A stretch of 64,000 nt of DNA from Elusimicrobiota bacterium. Lineage in GTDB: Bacteria > Elusimicrobiota > UBA5214 > JBBAAG01. This document shows, in pieces, positions 26,266-35,607 of this stretch; within the stretch, counting starts at the first letter, position 1; each line of letters begins with the position of its first letter. The notes under the pieces were generated by a model. The model worked only from the letters and a program-made list of their open reading frames with translations. It was not told the origin of the DNA and ran no database searches. The stretch spans positions 1 through 64,000 of the forward strand of contig JBBAAG010000002.1 in the NCBI GenBank assembly GCA_041658405.1. The letters run 5' to 3'. Made by a program: the position numbers and the translations under genes.

Positions 26266-27182
26266 ACAATATCAAGCATACGCTGGATTGCCTGTTTTGC
26301 GCGGAGGCGGATAACTTCAGGTACATGAACCTCATATTTATTTTCAGCTAAGCTTTCCTTAATTTTTTCTAAGGTAACCCTTTTCATGTTCGGGCATACA
26401 AGTTTTGGGCTGGCAACAAAAAACTGTTTATTCGGATTTTGTTTCTGTAAACGGTATAACATCCCGTATTCCGTACCGATAATAATTTTTGTTACTGCAA
26501 GTTCGGGTACATGTTTGAACATCCCGCCGGTTGAGAAAACGTAATCCGCTAATGCCAATACCTCAGGGCTGCATTCGGGATGCGCCATAAATATGGCATC
26601 CGGATGCGCTTCCTGCGCGGCAATAACATCTTCTTTAGTAAGTTTCGCGTGGGTCGGGCAAAAACCGTCCCAAAGGATAAGTTCTTTCGTTGTGAATGAC
26701 GATACATAACGTCCCAGGTTTTTGTCCGGTGCAAAGATAACTTTTTCTTCTTTTAACGCGTTAACTACGTGCACGGCATTTGATGATGTGCAGCAAACAT
26801 CGGCTTCCGCTTTTACTTCAGCGGAAGAGTTTACATACACAACTACTGCAGCATCGGGATGTTCGGACTTTAGTTTACGTAATTGATCCGCATCAATTTG
26901 TTCCGCTAACGGGCATCCTGCTGCCAGGTCGGGTATTAAGACGTGGCGGTTAGGATTAAGGACCGCAGCGGTTTCCGCCATAAAACGTACCCCGCAAAAA
27001 ACTATGGTTTCCGCATCAGTTCTTGCGGCGGTCCTTGCAAGTTCCAGTGAGTCGCCCAGAATATCCGCAATTTCCTGTACTTCTTCAATCTGATAATTAT
27101 GCGCTATAATAATTGCATGCCGTTCTTTTTGTAACGCGCGTATCTGTTTTACTAACTCCTGTTTTTCGCTTAATGGATTCAT
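26262..27182 (-). CDS. nadA: Quinolinate synthase
   Basis: 306 residues, typical NadA length. The three iron-sulphur Cys blocks are seen: VFCGVRFMAET, DVCCTSSNAVH and HPECSPEVLALAD, with the conserved N-terminal AHNYQ. Condenses iminoaspartate with dihydroxyacetone phosphate to quinolinate for NAD. With NadX downstream this gives the NadB-independent branch. GAGGAG ribosome site; the 27183-27297 leader is AT-rich with a small inverted repeat (ACTATA/TATAGT). Confidence 0.94.
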   Translation of the reverse strand: MNPLSEKQELVKQIRALQKERHAIIIAHNYQIEEVQEIADILGDSLELARTAARTDAETIVFCGVRFMAETAAVLNPNRHVLIPDLAAGCPLAEQIDADQLRKLKSEHPDAAVVVYVNSSAEVKAEADVCCTSSNAVHVVNALKEEKVIFAPDKNLGRYVSSFTTKELILWDGFCPTHAKLTKEDVIAAQEAHPDAIFMAHPECSPEVLALADYVFSTGGMFKHVPELAVTKIIIGTEYGMLYRLQKQNPNKQFFVASPKLVCPNMKRVTLEKIKESLAENKYEVHVPEVIRLRAKQAIQRMLDIV

Positions 27183-27297
27183 CTTATTGTTTTACAACTC
27201 CTCATTAATTACACAACCAACCCGTTTAATAATTACACTTATAAACTATATGCGGTATAGTATATCAAACCTTTCATTAATACGATTATTATGAAAG

Positions 27298-28143
27298 TTA
27301 TTTTATGTACAGATTGTCAATCAACCTTGTGTTGCCATACCATACGGCTAACAATATTACTACAGGTAATTTAATATTTTTAACTTCTTCCAAAGTATCC
27401 GGAGCGCAGATACTAATATAATCAATTTTAGAAGGATTGCTTTTATTGATAATACTGCGTATTGCACTCAAAACTGTTTTAGCAAACCGGATTTTTTTGT
27501 TTACTACCAACTTTCTTGCGGTATTAAGTGCACAGGATAATGCTAATGACTTTAAACGCTGTTCTTTTGATAGATAGGCGTTTCTTGAACTTTTAGCAAG
27601 GCCGTCATGTTCGCGTATAATCGGGCATTCAACAATACTTACGGCTAAGTTAAGATCCTGTACCATACGTTTGACCACGCGTATCTGCTGAAAATCTTTT
27701 AACCCGAAATATGCGCGGGTGGGGTTTGTTAGGTTGAAAAGTTTTAATACTATTGTTGCAACTCCGCGGAAATGGCCGGGCCGGAATTTGCCGCAGAGAA
27801 GGTTGTCAATTTTTTCAATATTAACATAGGTTTTGTATCCTTCGGGATACATCTCGTTAGGTACCGGCGTGAAAATGTAATCCACCCCGATACTGCGGCA
27901 TAATGCCGCGTCTTTTTTCAGCATACGCGGGTAACGCAGGTAATCTTCATTCGGCCCGAATTGCGCGGGGTTAACAAAGATTGTTACTATAACAACATCA
28001 TTTTCCTTCCGTGCGCGGGTTATCAACGCTGCGTGGCCGTCATGCAAAGCGCCCATTGTGGGTATAACACCGATTGTTTTTCCGGTGGAAGCCAACCGGC
28101 GTGAAATGTTCTGTATCTCGCGGCAGGTGCGGAGTATCTTCAT
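27298..28143 (-). CDS. panC: Pantothenate synthetase
   Basis: 281 residues. Nucleotidyltransferase HIGH-type motif PTMGALHDGH, FVNPAQFGPNEDYLRYPR and KDFQQIRVVKRMVQDL are diagnostic of PanC, which ligates pantoate and beta-alanine using ATP. Its start overlaps the folK stop by 4 bp. No panB or panD is seen in the window. Confidence 0.95.
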   Translation of the reverse strand: MKILRTCREIQNISRRLASTGKTIGVIPTMGALHDGHAALITRARKENDVVIVTIFVNPAQFGPNEDYLRYPRMLKKDAALCRSIGVDYIFTPVPNEMYPEGYKTYVNIEKIDNLLCGKFRPGHFRGVATIVLKLFNLTNPTRAYFGLKDFQQIRVVKRMVQDLNLAVSIVECPIIREHDGLAKSSRNAYLSKEQRLKSLALSCALNTARKLVVNKKIRFAKTVLSAIRSIINKSNPSKIDYISICAPDTLEEVKNIKLPVVILLAVWYGNTRLIDNLYIK

Positions 28144-28640
28144 GTATTTTCAACCCCGTACTTCACAACCTTTTGTGTTTTATCAGGTATTTGTAATAAC
28201 TCATTAATATCCTTCCCTGTTATAGGATGAACAAACTGTGGTTCAATTTCCCCAAGGGGTACTAAAACAAACCGGCGTGATACCGCGCCGGGGTGCGGGA
28301 TAATAAGGTTCTCGTCTTCCACCTGTAGGTTGTCATAAAACAAAATGTCGATATCAATCATCCTTGGGCCCCAATGCTGGCTCCGCAAACGGCCAAGCCT
28401 TACTTCAATTGCTTGACATAACTTCAGTAACCTCTGCGGTGCGTGTAATGAAGATATTTTTATGACAATATTAAGAAACGCAGGTTGTAACAATACCTTC
28501 CCTACGGGCGAAGTTTCGTATACTGACGATTGTTTTAGTATAGAAATCCCGCGGGTATTGCTCAACGCTTGTACTGCGGCAATAATATTTTTATCGCGAT
28601 AACCAAGGTTTGACCCCAGGCTTAGATAAATTTCATGCAT
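28140..28640 (-). CDS. folK: HPPK (6-hydroxymethyldihydropterin pyrophosphokinase)
   Basis: 166 residues: YLSLGSNLGYRDKNI, SVYETSPVG and the signature GPRMIDIDILFYDN are all intact. Transfers pyrophosphate to 6-hydroxymethyl-dihydropterin in folate synthesis. It lies 2 bp after dapL and overlaps panC by 4 bp, so dapL-folK-panC form one unit. Confidence 0.95.
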   Translation of the reverse strand: MHEIYLSLGSNLGYRDKNIIAAVQALSNTRGISILKQSSVYETSPVGKVLLQPAFLNIVIKISSLHAPQRLLKLCQAIEVRLGRLRSQHWGPRMIDIDILFYDNLQVEDENLIIPHPGAVSRRFVLVPLGEIEPQFVHPITGKDINELLQIPDKTQKVVKYGVENT

Positions 28641-28642
28641 AT

Positions 28643-29812
28643 TTAGAGTTTAATCTCGGACATACGTTTTAATGCTTCCATAATTTTTTCTATCGGTACA
28701 GTTAATGCGAAGCGTACATACCCTTCACCGCTGGGCCCGAACCCAACACCCGGTGTGCAAACAATCCCGGCATCATCCAAGAGTTTTCCGACAAACGCTG
28801 CGGAACTATAGTTTCTTGGGCATTTACACCACACATAAAACGTTGCCATCGGCAGTTTAGCTGACCACCCAAGGCCATTAAGGCCTTTTATAAAAATGTC
28901 ACGGCGTTCACGGTATGTTTTCCGCATTTCAGTGACACAGGTTTGGTCAGATGATAAAGCCGCTACCCCTGCTTCCTGAACAGCATTGAATACACCGGAG
29001 TCGTAGTTATCCTTAACTTTTGCAAGCCCGGCAACTAAATCCTTATTCCCGCAAACCCATCCTATCCTCCAGCCTGTCATATTATAAGTTTTGGATAATG
29101 AATGAAACTCAATTGCAACATCCTTAGCTCCGGGTACCTGAAAAATACTGCCGGGCTTGTTATCTTCATCGTAATACATTTCGGAGTACGCATTATCTGA
29201 AGCAATGATGATCCCGTGTTTTTTTGCCAGTGCCACAACTTTTTCGTAGAACGCCATTGGCGCCACTGCGCCGGTCGGGTTGTTTGGATAGTTAATCCAA
29301 ATAAGTTTTACGCGTTTAAGAGTGTTTAACGGTATAGCGTCGAGGTTGGGGAGGTAATTATTTTCTTCCTTCAACGGCATAAAGTATATTTTTCCGCCGG
29401 CAAATATTGTGCCGGATTGATACACAGGATACGCGGGTTCCGGGATAAGTACTGTATCGTCCGGATTGATAAACGCTAACGGAAAATGGCCGATAGCTTC
29501 TTTTGACCCGATAACCGCGTGTACTTCCGTCATTGGGTCCATGTTAATACCAAACCGTTGCTGCATCCATTGTGAAGCGGTTTCACGGAAAAGTTTTAAC
29601 CCCGCACCAAACGGGTACTGGTGGTGTTCCGGTTTTTCTACCGCAATTTTTATGGCGTCAATAATATGTTTTGGCGTAGGGAGGTCGGGATCGCCAATAC
29701 CTAAACTGATAATTTTAATCCCGCGCGCGAGTGCCGCTTTTTTTTTGCGGTCAATTTCCGCGAAAAGGTATGGGGGTAACTGCCCAAGTCTTTTGTTGAA
29801 TTCAATACTCAT
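28643..29812 (-). CDS. dapL: LL-diaminopimelate aminotransferase
   Basis: 389 residues, class I/II PLP aminotransferase. N-terminus SIEFNKRLGQLPPYLFAEID and IISLGIGDPDLPTP are typical of DapL; the PLP Lys is in HSLSKTYNMTGWRIGW and the C-terminal Arg in GEGYVRFALTVP. It converts tetrahydrodipicolinate directly to LL-DAP, bypassing DapD/C/E, none of which appears here, while dapA, dapB, dapF and lysA do. Family resolution from related aminotransferases rests on these motifs and the context. Confidence 0.9.
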   Translation of the reverse strand: MSIEFNKRLGQLPPYLFAEIDRKKKAALARGIKIISLGIGDPDLPTPKHIIDAIKIAVEKPEHHQYPFGAGLKLFRETASQWMQQRFGINMDPMTEVHAVIGSKEAIGHFPLAFINPDDTVLIPEPAYPVYQSGTIFAGGKIYFMPLKEENNYLPNLDAIPLNTLKRVKLIWINYPNNPTGAVAPMAFYEKVVALAKKHGIIIASDNAYSEMYYDEDNKPGSIFQVPGAKDVAIEFHSLSKTYNMTGWRIGWVCGNKDLVAGLAKVKDNYDSGVFNAVQEAGVAALSSDQTCVTEMRKTYRERRDIFIKGLNGLGWSAKLPMATFYVWCKCPRNYSSAAFVGKLLDDAGIVCTPGVGFGPSGEGYVRFALTVPIEKIMEALKRMSEIKL

Positions 29813-29831
29813 AACAATGTTTTTTATACTC

Positions 29832-30191
29832 CTACTCTTTCTTTTTTATCGTTAATAAATACCGTATCCTGAACATAACATAAACCAAAAAAAACAGTAT
29901 AGCAAGTGCAATCGTATTTACGGTTAACCCTTCAAATATTTCGGGATAATCCTTAAACGTTTTTGCAGTGAAGGTAATATCCGTTAAAGCTTGTAATTTA
30001 GGGAATATTCCGCCGGTATAAACCAGGATTGTCCATAGTAGCCAGTAGAGTACGGTGAGTACGGTCATCACAATGATAATCATCGCTCCTAAGTGTACCG
30101 GATCGTATTGCGGTACAGTTGGATCATCATTTTCTGTAAACTGGTTATTCAGGTACTGCTGAATTTTTTCAAGCCACTTACTATTTATCAT
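29832..30191 (-). CDS. Small two-helix membrane protein
   Basis: 119 residues: a charged N-terminus, helix 1 (GAMIIIVMTVLTVLYWLLWT), a periplasmic loop of about 30 residues, helix 2 (TIALAILFFLVYVMFRI) and a short basic tail. It sits between dapB (5 bp) and dapL (19 bp) on the same strand, so it is co-expressed with lysine/wall-precursor genes. No family recognised; a tether or assembly factor is possible but unsupported. Confidence 0.65.
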   Translation of the reverse strand: MINSKWLEKIQQYLNNQFTENDDPTVPQYDPVHLGAMIIIVMTVLTVLYWLLWTILVYTGGIFPKLQALTDITFTAKTFKDYPEIFEGLTVNTIALAILFFLVYVMFRIRYLLTIKKKE

Positions 30192-30196
30192 TATTC

Positions 30197-30979
30197 TTAC
30201 TTCAACCCCAAAACGTCTTGCATATCATATAATCCCGCAGGTTTTGAGGTAAGCCATTTCGCGGCGTATACCGCGCCGGAAGCAAACGCGTTACGGCTAT
30301 GCGCGCGATGCGTTATCTCTACGCGTTCCCCTGCCCCAACGAACATAATCGTGTGGTCCCCAACGATATCGCCTCCGCGAACCGCGTGGACGCCGATCTC
30401 AGTTTTTTTTCTCGCCCCAACCAAGCCTTCACGGCCATAGACCGCGTCAGCCTTGAGGTCGCGGTTGAGCGTATCAGCAATAATCTCTGCAAACCGCGCA
30501 GCAGTACCAGACGGCGCGTCCTTCTTTTGGTTGTGATGCGCTTCAATAATTTCTACGTCGTAACCCTCAAGTTTTTGCGCAACTTCGCGTATGGTTTTGA
30601 ATAAAATGTTCACTCCGATACTCATATTTGGCGCATGAACCACCGCGATTTTTGCGCTTGCAGTTTTTACCGCCAAGAGCTGGTCCGGGTTCAACCCGGT
30701 CGTGCCGATAACAATTGGTTTGCCAAGTTTCATAGCGGTTTCCGCGTGTTCTACTGACGCTGTGGGGGATGAAAAGTCGATCACAACGCCGCTTTTGGCA
30801 AACGCTGCGTCAATGTTATCCGTAATTTTTACTGCGGTGCCGATAACCGTGTTTCCAACCGCCGGGCTGGCAGATGCTTCCACCGCGCCGACAATCGTAA
30901 ATTCTTTGTCCGCAACGGCTAACGCGAGTATCCGAGTGCCCATCCGCCCCGCTGCGCCGCATACTGTTAAACTTATCAT
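30197..30979 (-). CDS. dapB: 4-hydroxy-tetrahydrodipicolinate reductase
   Basis: 260 residues: GAAGRMGTRI nucleotide loop, VVIDFSSP, VIGTTGLNPDQ and the catalytic block IEAHHNQKKDAPSGTA. Second step of the DAP pathway. A GAGGAG ribosome site precedes the ATG. It now heads the dapB-TM-dapL-folK-panC run; its probable former neighbour dapA lies 10 kb upstream across the accessory island. Confidence 0.95.
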   Translation of the reverse strand: MISLTVCGAAGRMGTRILALAVADKEFTIVGAVEASASPAVGNTVIGTAVKITDNIDAAFAKSGVVIDFSSPTASVEHAETAMKLGKPIVIGTTGLNPDQLLAVKTASAKIAVVHAPNMSIGVNILFKTIREVAQKLEGYDVEIIEAHHNQKKDAPSGTAARFAEIIADTLNRDLKADAVYGREGLVGARKKTEIGVHAVRGGDIVGDHTIMFVGAGERVEITHRAHSRNAFASGAVYAAKWLTSKPAGLYDMQDVLGLK

Positions 30980-31038
30980 AATCGTAAACTCCTCATAAAT
31001 CTATTAGTTATTGTCAATACCCAATGCCTATAATAATA

Positions 31039-31149
31039 CTATTTTTCCACATATCTCTCAAAATACTTTCTTACCTCAGTATTTGTAAAATGTACATAAC
31101 ATCCCTTCAAACCTCTTGAAAGCGAGGTTCTATAAATGTTTTTAATATA
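31039..31149 (-). pseudogene. Remnant of a second DUF2075 gene (C-terminal tail)
   Basis: The minus strand encodes NIYRTSLSRGLKGCYVHFTN then EVRKYFERYVEK and a stop at 31039-31041, closely matching the last ~35 residues of the intact neighbour (NTYKTLMTRGTKGCYVYFTD...). An upstream in-frame stop (TAA) cuts it off. The rest of 30980-31261 shows no gene. It records an earlier or duplicated DUF2075 gene at this site. Confidence 0.8.
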
Positions 31150-31261
31150 CTGTTAAAATTTATTTACTTTTTGAAGTGTTGGATCTTTTGTTTCATTTAT
31201 AGCAACCTTTAAAACAACGGTTGATATATATGACTTTTTGTTTGTATCTATTTGGGGTATA

Positions 31262-33112
31262 TTATTTACCAATTCTCGACATAAAATACTCTTCCGTTTC
31301 TTTATCCGTAAAATACACGTAACACCCCTTCGTCCCCCGAGTCATGAGCGTTTTATAAGTATTTTTGATAATGTTGCCTGCAACTTCCTTCGCTTTCTCA
31401 AGATTATCTTCTAGCATCTTCCTGTACCCATTTAACGATTTATCCGTCCTCGCCCGGTTCGAAGGTACAGTCACAATCTCACCGTCACGGCATAACAAGT
31501 CTGGTCCGACAATAACACCGATATAATCAAGTTCCAACCCCTGGCACGTGTGTATACATCCCGCTTCTGTAACAGACTGAGGGTCGATTATCCATTTGTT
31601 CCCGTAACTTTTAAAATTCCATTTTATCTTAAAATCCCATCCTGGTATAACGATATCATACGCATCGGGATCCTTAGCACTTACCCAGTTCCAACAGTAT
31701 CCCGCTACGATACGCGCTTTATTGTTAATCTGATTTTTCTCAAATATCATATCTCTTAGCTCCACTGGGCTTTTCATCACACGAAAGTCGTATTCTTGAC
31801 GAGACAAATACATATTCGCTGTTGGCCGTTTCTGCAAAGTATTATCCAGCCATGCAAGGTATCCATCGGAACCGTTACACCTGAACTGCGAGGGTAGATC
31901 CATCTTAATCACCACTGCACCCAACTTTTTGGCCCAACACACTATTTCGTCAGTATCCCCAATATCTTTCAATGTAACCTTCTGATCTTCGTCTAAGAAG
32001 AATACGCACGTCCTAGCAGCATTGATTAACTCCTTTACCTGGTTTTCTCCTGAATTCTGAAACATCCCACTTCGTTCGTTCAACCTATGCGCTTCATCTA
32101 CGATCAGACAATCGAAAACATTTGTGGCACAGTCAACAAACTTACCTGAACCACAAAAAAGGTTAGCAATCCTTGTCTTCTTCATAGTCCCCGTGAGTTT
32201 CACTTCGTACACCGTCCGCGGAGCGGAATTTTTTGTAACATACCTCGCGTTGTACTGTTTCTGGGTAGAAGCAACTAATAAATTCACAGCTACGACTGAC
32301 TTACCGGTACCTGCGCCACCGTTGACAATCAACACTTGTTTTTTTCCGTTACGTATCATTTCTAACACGGTTTCGTACACTAACTTCTGTTCGTCTATCA
32401 GTACAAACTCTTTATTCCCTTTCATCAGAGAAGCCAACGAGTCTGCTAAGTTTTTTGACGGTTTTATCCGCCCGCTTTCGATGAGGAAAATACATTCAGA
32501 CTTGTCTCCATATTTTACGAACTGTTTTATAAACTCCCTGAGTTTTATCGCATCGTTTTTAAGGAATACAGGCGCTTTCGATAAATGTTCCTGATAAAAA
32601 GAGTTGGTGATAACGTCATCTGGTATGTAGTTGTGTAGGTACGAACAGGGTTTCAATGAGATGCTGTAATCTAGCACCGCTTCGTTATAATCTTCTAGCA
32701 ATGCAGCGTACGACCAGGCCTGGTAGCTCGGGTGTTGGCATTCATGCATACCGCCATTAACAAACGTTTTGACAACTGCATCCTGTTGAGTTAGTTTAGC
32801 GGACTCCCATTGTTTGAGTTCAATTATGATCAAATGGGGTGCGTTTTTGGTATCCTGCCCGCTGATGATAAAGTCTATCCTCCTTGAAGAAGACGGTATG
32901 ACATACTCTATCGCTACTCCACAATCCGTTGGAATATCAGGATCGCTAAGCACGGTTTCCATGTACCGCAAAGAGTTTTGATACGCTCTAATTTCTGCAG
33001 GGGAATAACCCGATACATGTTTTAATTTAAGAGAATTCACTACTTTATCTGTGAGAGTATTATTTAAAACATCATTCGAAAACTCTGTTTTTGTTGCCGT
33101 ATAAATAATCAT
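31262..33112 (-). CDS. DUF2075 helicase-like protein with N-terminal nuclease-like region
   Basis: 616 residues. N-terminal region has a PD-(D/E)xK-like arrangement (RRIDFIISG...LIIIELKQWE). A P-loop NTPase follows: Walker A NGGAGTGKSVVAV, Walker B CLIVDEAHRLNE, FFLDEDQKVT, and a late helicase motif TCQGLELDYIGVIVG typical of DUF2075. Such proteins are often found in defence islands, but their mechanism is not established. It lies 11 bp after the MazG-like gene. Paralogue debris follows at 31039. Confidence 0.85.
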   Translation of the reverse strand: MIIYTATKTEFSNDVLNNTLTDKVVNSLKLKHVSGYSPAEIRAYQNSLRYMETVLSDPDIPTDCGVAIEYVIPSSSRRIDFIISGQDTKNAPHLIIIELKQWESAKLTQQDAVVKTFVNGGMHECQHPSYQAWSYAALLEDYNEAVLDYSISLKPCSYLHNYIPDDVITNSFYQEHLSKAPVFLKNDAIKLREFIKQFVKYGDKSECIFLIESGRIKPSKNLADSLASLMKGNKEFVLIDEQKLVYETVLEMIRNGKKQVLIVNGGAGTGKSVVAVNLLVASTQKQYNARYVTKNSAPRTVYEVKLTGTMKKTRIANLFCGSGKFVDCATNVFDCLIVDEAHRLNERSGMFQNSGENQVKELINAARTCVFFLDEDQKVTLKDIGDTDEIVCWAKKLGAVVIKMDLPSQFRCNGSDGYLAWLDNTLQKRPTANMYLSRQEYDFRVMKSPVELRDMIFEKNQINNKARIVAGYCWNWVSAKDPDAYDIVIPGWDFKIKWNFKSYGNKWIIDPQSVTEAGCIHTCQGLELDYIGVIVGPDLLCRDGEIVTVPSNRARTDKSLNGYRKMLEDNLEKAKEVAGNIIKNTYKTLMTRGTKGCYVYFTDKETEEYFMSRIGK

Positions 33113-33123
33113 TATAATCCCCT

Positions 33124-33468
33124 CTATAGCTGCGTATATTTTGTATGTTTCCCTTTTGATTTCCGAACAGGATACTTTGTTTGATTCTTTTTAAGTTTTT
33201 TTGCCAAGGCTATCAAGATATCAATTTTAAGATCATGACTCATCAACAATACCCAATACAGAACATCAGCCAGTTCATCCCCTATTGCATCTTTGTGTTG
33301 TATTACGTATTTCTCAATCTCTTCATTATTTTTCCATTGAAAATGTTCAAGAACTTCAGTTGCCTCAAGAACAAGCGACAACGCAACGTCTTTTGGATTA
33401 TGAAACTGTTTCCAATCACGTTTTGTACGGAATTCAATAATTTTCTTAGTGATACTTTTTAGATTCAT
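33124..33468 (-). CDS. MazG-like nucleotide pyrophosphohydrolase
   Basis: 114 residues, all-alpha NTP-PPase. The metal-binding ExxE...ExxD arrangement is visible as LVLEATEVLEHFQW and GDELADVLYWVLL; RDWKQFHNPKDVALSLVLE is typical of the short MazG/dCTPase-like group. It hydrolyses (d)NTPs to monophosphates. Pairing with DUF2075 (11 bp) suggests joint action, perhaps nucleotide depletion during phage infection; that is inference. Confidence 0.88.
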   Translation of the reverse strand: MNLKSITKKIIEFRTKRDWKQFHNPKDVALSLVLEATEVLEHFQWKNNEEIEKYVIQHKDAIGDELADVLYWVLLMSHDLKIDILIALAKKLKKNQTKYPVRKSKGKHTKYTQL

Positions 33469-33577
33469 AGTTCCCGTGTCTAAAAAACACTGTTTATCGC
33501 ATCAGTGAAAGCACAGGAATTTGTCAGACGAATAGGAGTAAGGACTTTTATCGTTCGAAGATTTAATCGTAACTCGA

Positions 33578-35542
33578 CTAATTACTTTTGTTCAACATGT
33601 CTTTTGCTATCTTATATTCTTTTTTAAAATCTATCCCAATATCCAAGTTGGGGTCTATTGTTTGAAACGCTACATACATAAACGCTAATAATTGTAAGCC
33701 CGAAAATTCTTTGTCAGGGATGCTTGTTAAATGATATTTTTTCTCGGTATCCAAAGGATCAATTCCTTGAGTCCCGATTTTGGCTATCTCAAATCCGGCT
33801 TTTGTGATTTCTTCATTGGATTTGTCTTGAAAGTATTGTAATGCAGAAAGACAATACATTACTGTAGCCATGTGTTTAGGAGATTGTTCAGAAAAAGAGA
33901 CGTTATTCTTTGGATTAGTTTTTTCAACCGAGTCAATGAAAGTTAATGAAGCAGGATAGTTTTTACGATATTCGTCTTCCGAAACTATAGAAAAATAGGA
34001 TGCTAAATTCAATTTCTTCGCCCAATTGTTTATCAATTCGTATTCCATTGCGGGCCTATGCATATCCTTGTTTTTGAAATATTCTTTGTAAAGTTCGTTT
34101 GATATGCGTAATTGTTGTTGCGTAGGATTAAATTTATAGATCAAATCAATACCAAATAATTCTTTAAATTGCAGCGCGTTTACGATATTCAATATTTTGC
34201 TGGCATCAGTGACCAATGGAGGTATGATTTCTGCGGCTCTTGTGTCTGTTACTGCCTTTATTCCTTCAGAAATTAAATTGTGTAACGACAAAAATTGATA
34301 CGGCCTTAAATCCGGATGAGTATTGTATAGATAATTCTCAATAAATAAATCGATAGGCGTGTTAAAGATTTGCCGGTTTATTCCATCAAACAAAGCCGAA
34401 ATAAAGTCAGATATGTTTTTGTCATTAAGCCCTTGTTGATTTAATCCATTAATTGTTTTTTCTGTCGAAACAATAAATGCTTTCTTGTGTTCATTAGTGG
34501 AGATGAAAAGTTTATTTGCCCCCACCTTTCGTGCTTCAAGGTTAAAATATAGATGAACCAGTTCATGCATCACGAGATGCTCGACAGCGGGATAATCGTT
34601 TTTATAACGTATTACATGCGAACCCTTATTATAATTTTCAGCGATCTCTATTTTTGCAGCAGTTGGGATAGAAGCGTCTTCAACAATTTCAATTGGTTTA
34701 TTCGATTGCTCTTCAAGGATTGATCTATACTGACGAAATATTTCTTTTCCATCAATATGTCCAATATACTTAGTTGCAGTTTCCTGAGCAAGCGTTAGGA
34801 TGTGGTTGAATAACTGGTTGCTACTACATGTAGGGGGGGGGGAATTTGTCATGCTTTGAATAGCAAAATCAAACGCCTTCAAATAATCTTTTTTTATATC
34901 GTTTATTAAACCTAATGCAAAAGTTGTATGCGGATACTTTGGGTCAATCTCATATGCCATCTCAAAATATTTTATTGCTTGTTCAATTTTTCCGGACTGC
35001 ATAAGATTTGCGCCCAGATTATTGATAGCAATATTATCCCGAGGATTTATCTTAATTGCCTGGTCATAATATTTGGTCGCAGATGTAATATCGTTTTTAT
35101 GTTTTGAAAGAATGTTGCCCATCATGATAAGTGCAAAACAATTTTTAGGATCCCATTTTAAAGCGTCTATTAAACAATTCAATGCTTCTTCTGAATTCCC
35201 TTCATCGGAATATATTTGTCCTAACACCCTGTGATACTCTGAATTTGCTGGATTTGTTTCTATTAGTTTCATTAAGATTGGTTTAGCATCTCTGAATCTT
35301 CTTTTTTCACACAAGCTTATCACTGTGTCAAAATCTTTTTTCTGCGTAGCTATTAAATTAATATCAATCGAAATTGAAACAATATTTTTAATTTCATCAA
35401 TTTCAACTTTAGGTTTATATGGGCCAAAAGTGTAATAACTAATCAACTCTTTCCTCAACTTATCAATATTACTACCGTCCATCACTTTGGTTTTCGGAAA
35501 AAGCTCAAACAAAAAATTGTCTAGTTTGTGAATAATAATCAT
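33578..35542 (-). CDS. TPR protein with HExxH metallopeptidase-like domain
   Basis: 654 residues, no signal peptide. TPR units at about 75-245 (ALNCLIDALKWDPKNCFALI; AIKYFEMAYEIDPKYPHTTF). A region with VMHELVHLYFN at about residue 330 gives a gluzincin-like HExxH. The remainder is alpha-rich and unrecognised. A run of ten G (34833-34842; C10 in the sense strand) encodes part of SPPPTCS and could slip, switching the frame near residue 235. It is AT-richer than flanking core genes and lies 109 bp upstream of the MazG-like gene. Possible defence effector protease; unproven. Confidence 0.7.
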   Translation of the reverse strand: MIIIHKLDNFLFELFPKTKVMDGSNIDKLRKELISYYTFGPYKPKVEIDEIKNIVSISIDINLIATQKKDFDTVISLCEKRRFRDAKPILMKLIETNPANSEYHRVLGQIYSDEGNSEEALNCLIDALKWDPKNCFALIMMGNILSKHKNDITSATKYYDQAIKINPRDNIAINNLGANLMQSGKIEQAIKYFEMAYEIDPKYPHTTFALGLINDIKKDYLKAFDFAIQSMTNSPPPTCSSNQLFNHILTLAQETATKYIGHIDGKEIFRQYRSILEEQSNKPIEIVEDASIPTAAKIEIAENYNKGSHVIRYKNDYPAVEHLVMHELVHLYFNLEARKVGANKLFISTNEHKKAFIVSTEKTINGLNQQGLNDKNISDFISALFDGINRQIFNTPIDLFIENYLYNTHPDLRPYQFLSLHNLISEGIKAVTDTRAAEIIPPLVTDASKILNIVNALQFKELFGIDLIYKFNPTQQQLRISNELYKEYFKNKDMHRPAMEYELINNWAKKLNLASYFSIVSEDEYRKNYPASLTFIDSVEKTNPKNNVSFSEQSPKHMATVMYCLSALQYFQDKSNEEITKAGFEIAKIGTQGIDPLDTEKKYHLTSIPDKEFSGLQLLAFMYVAFQTIDPNLDIGIDFKKEYKIAKDMLNKSN

Positions 35543-35607
35543 TTTTTATTATAAATTTCTTTCAAAACATTTTCTTTAACACAATTTATTATACATTATC
35601 GCTTCAC

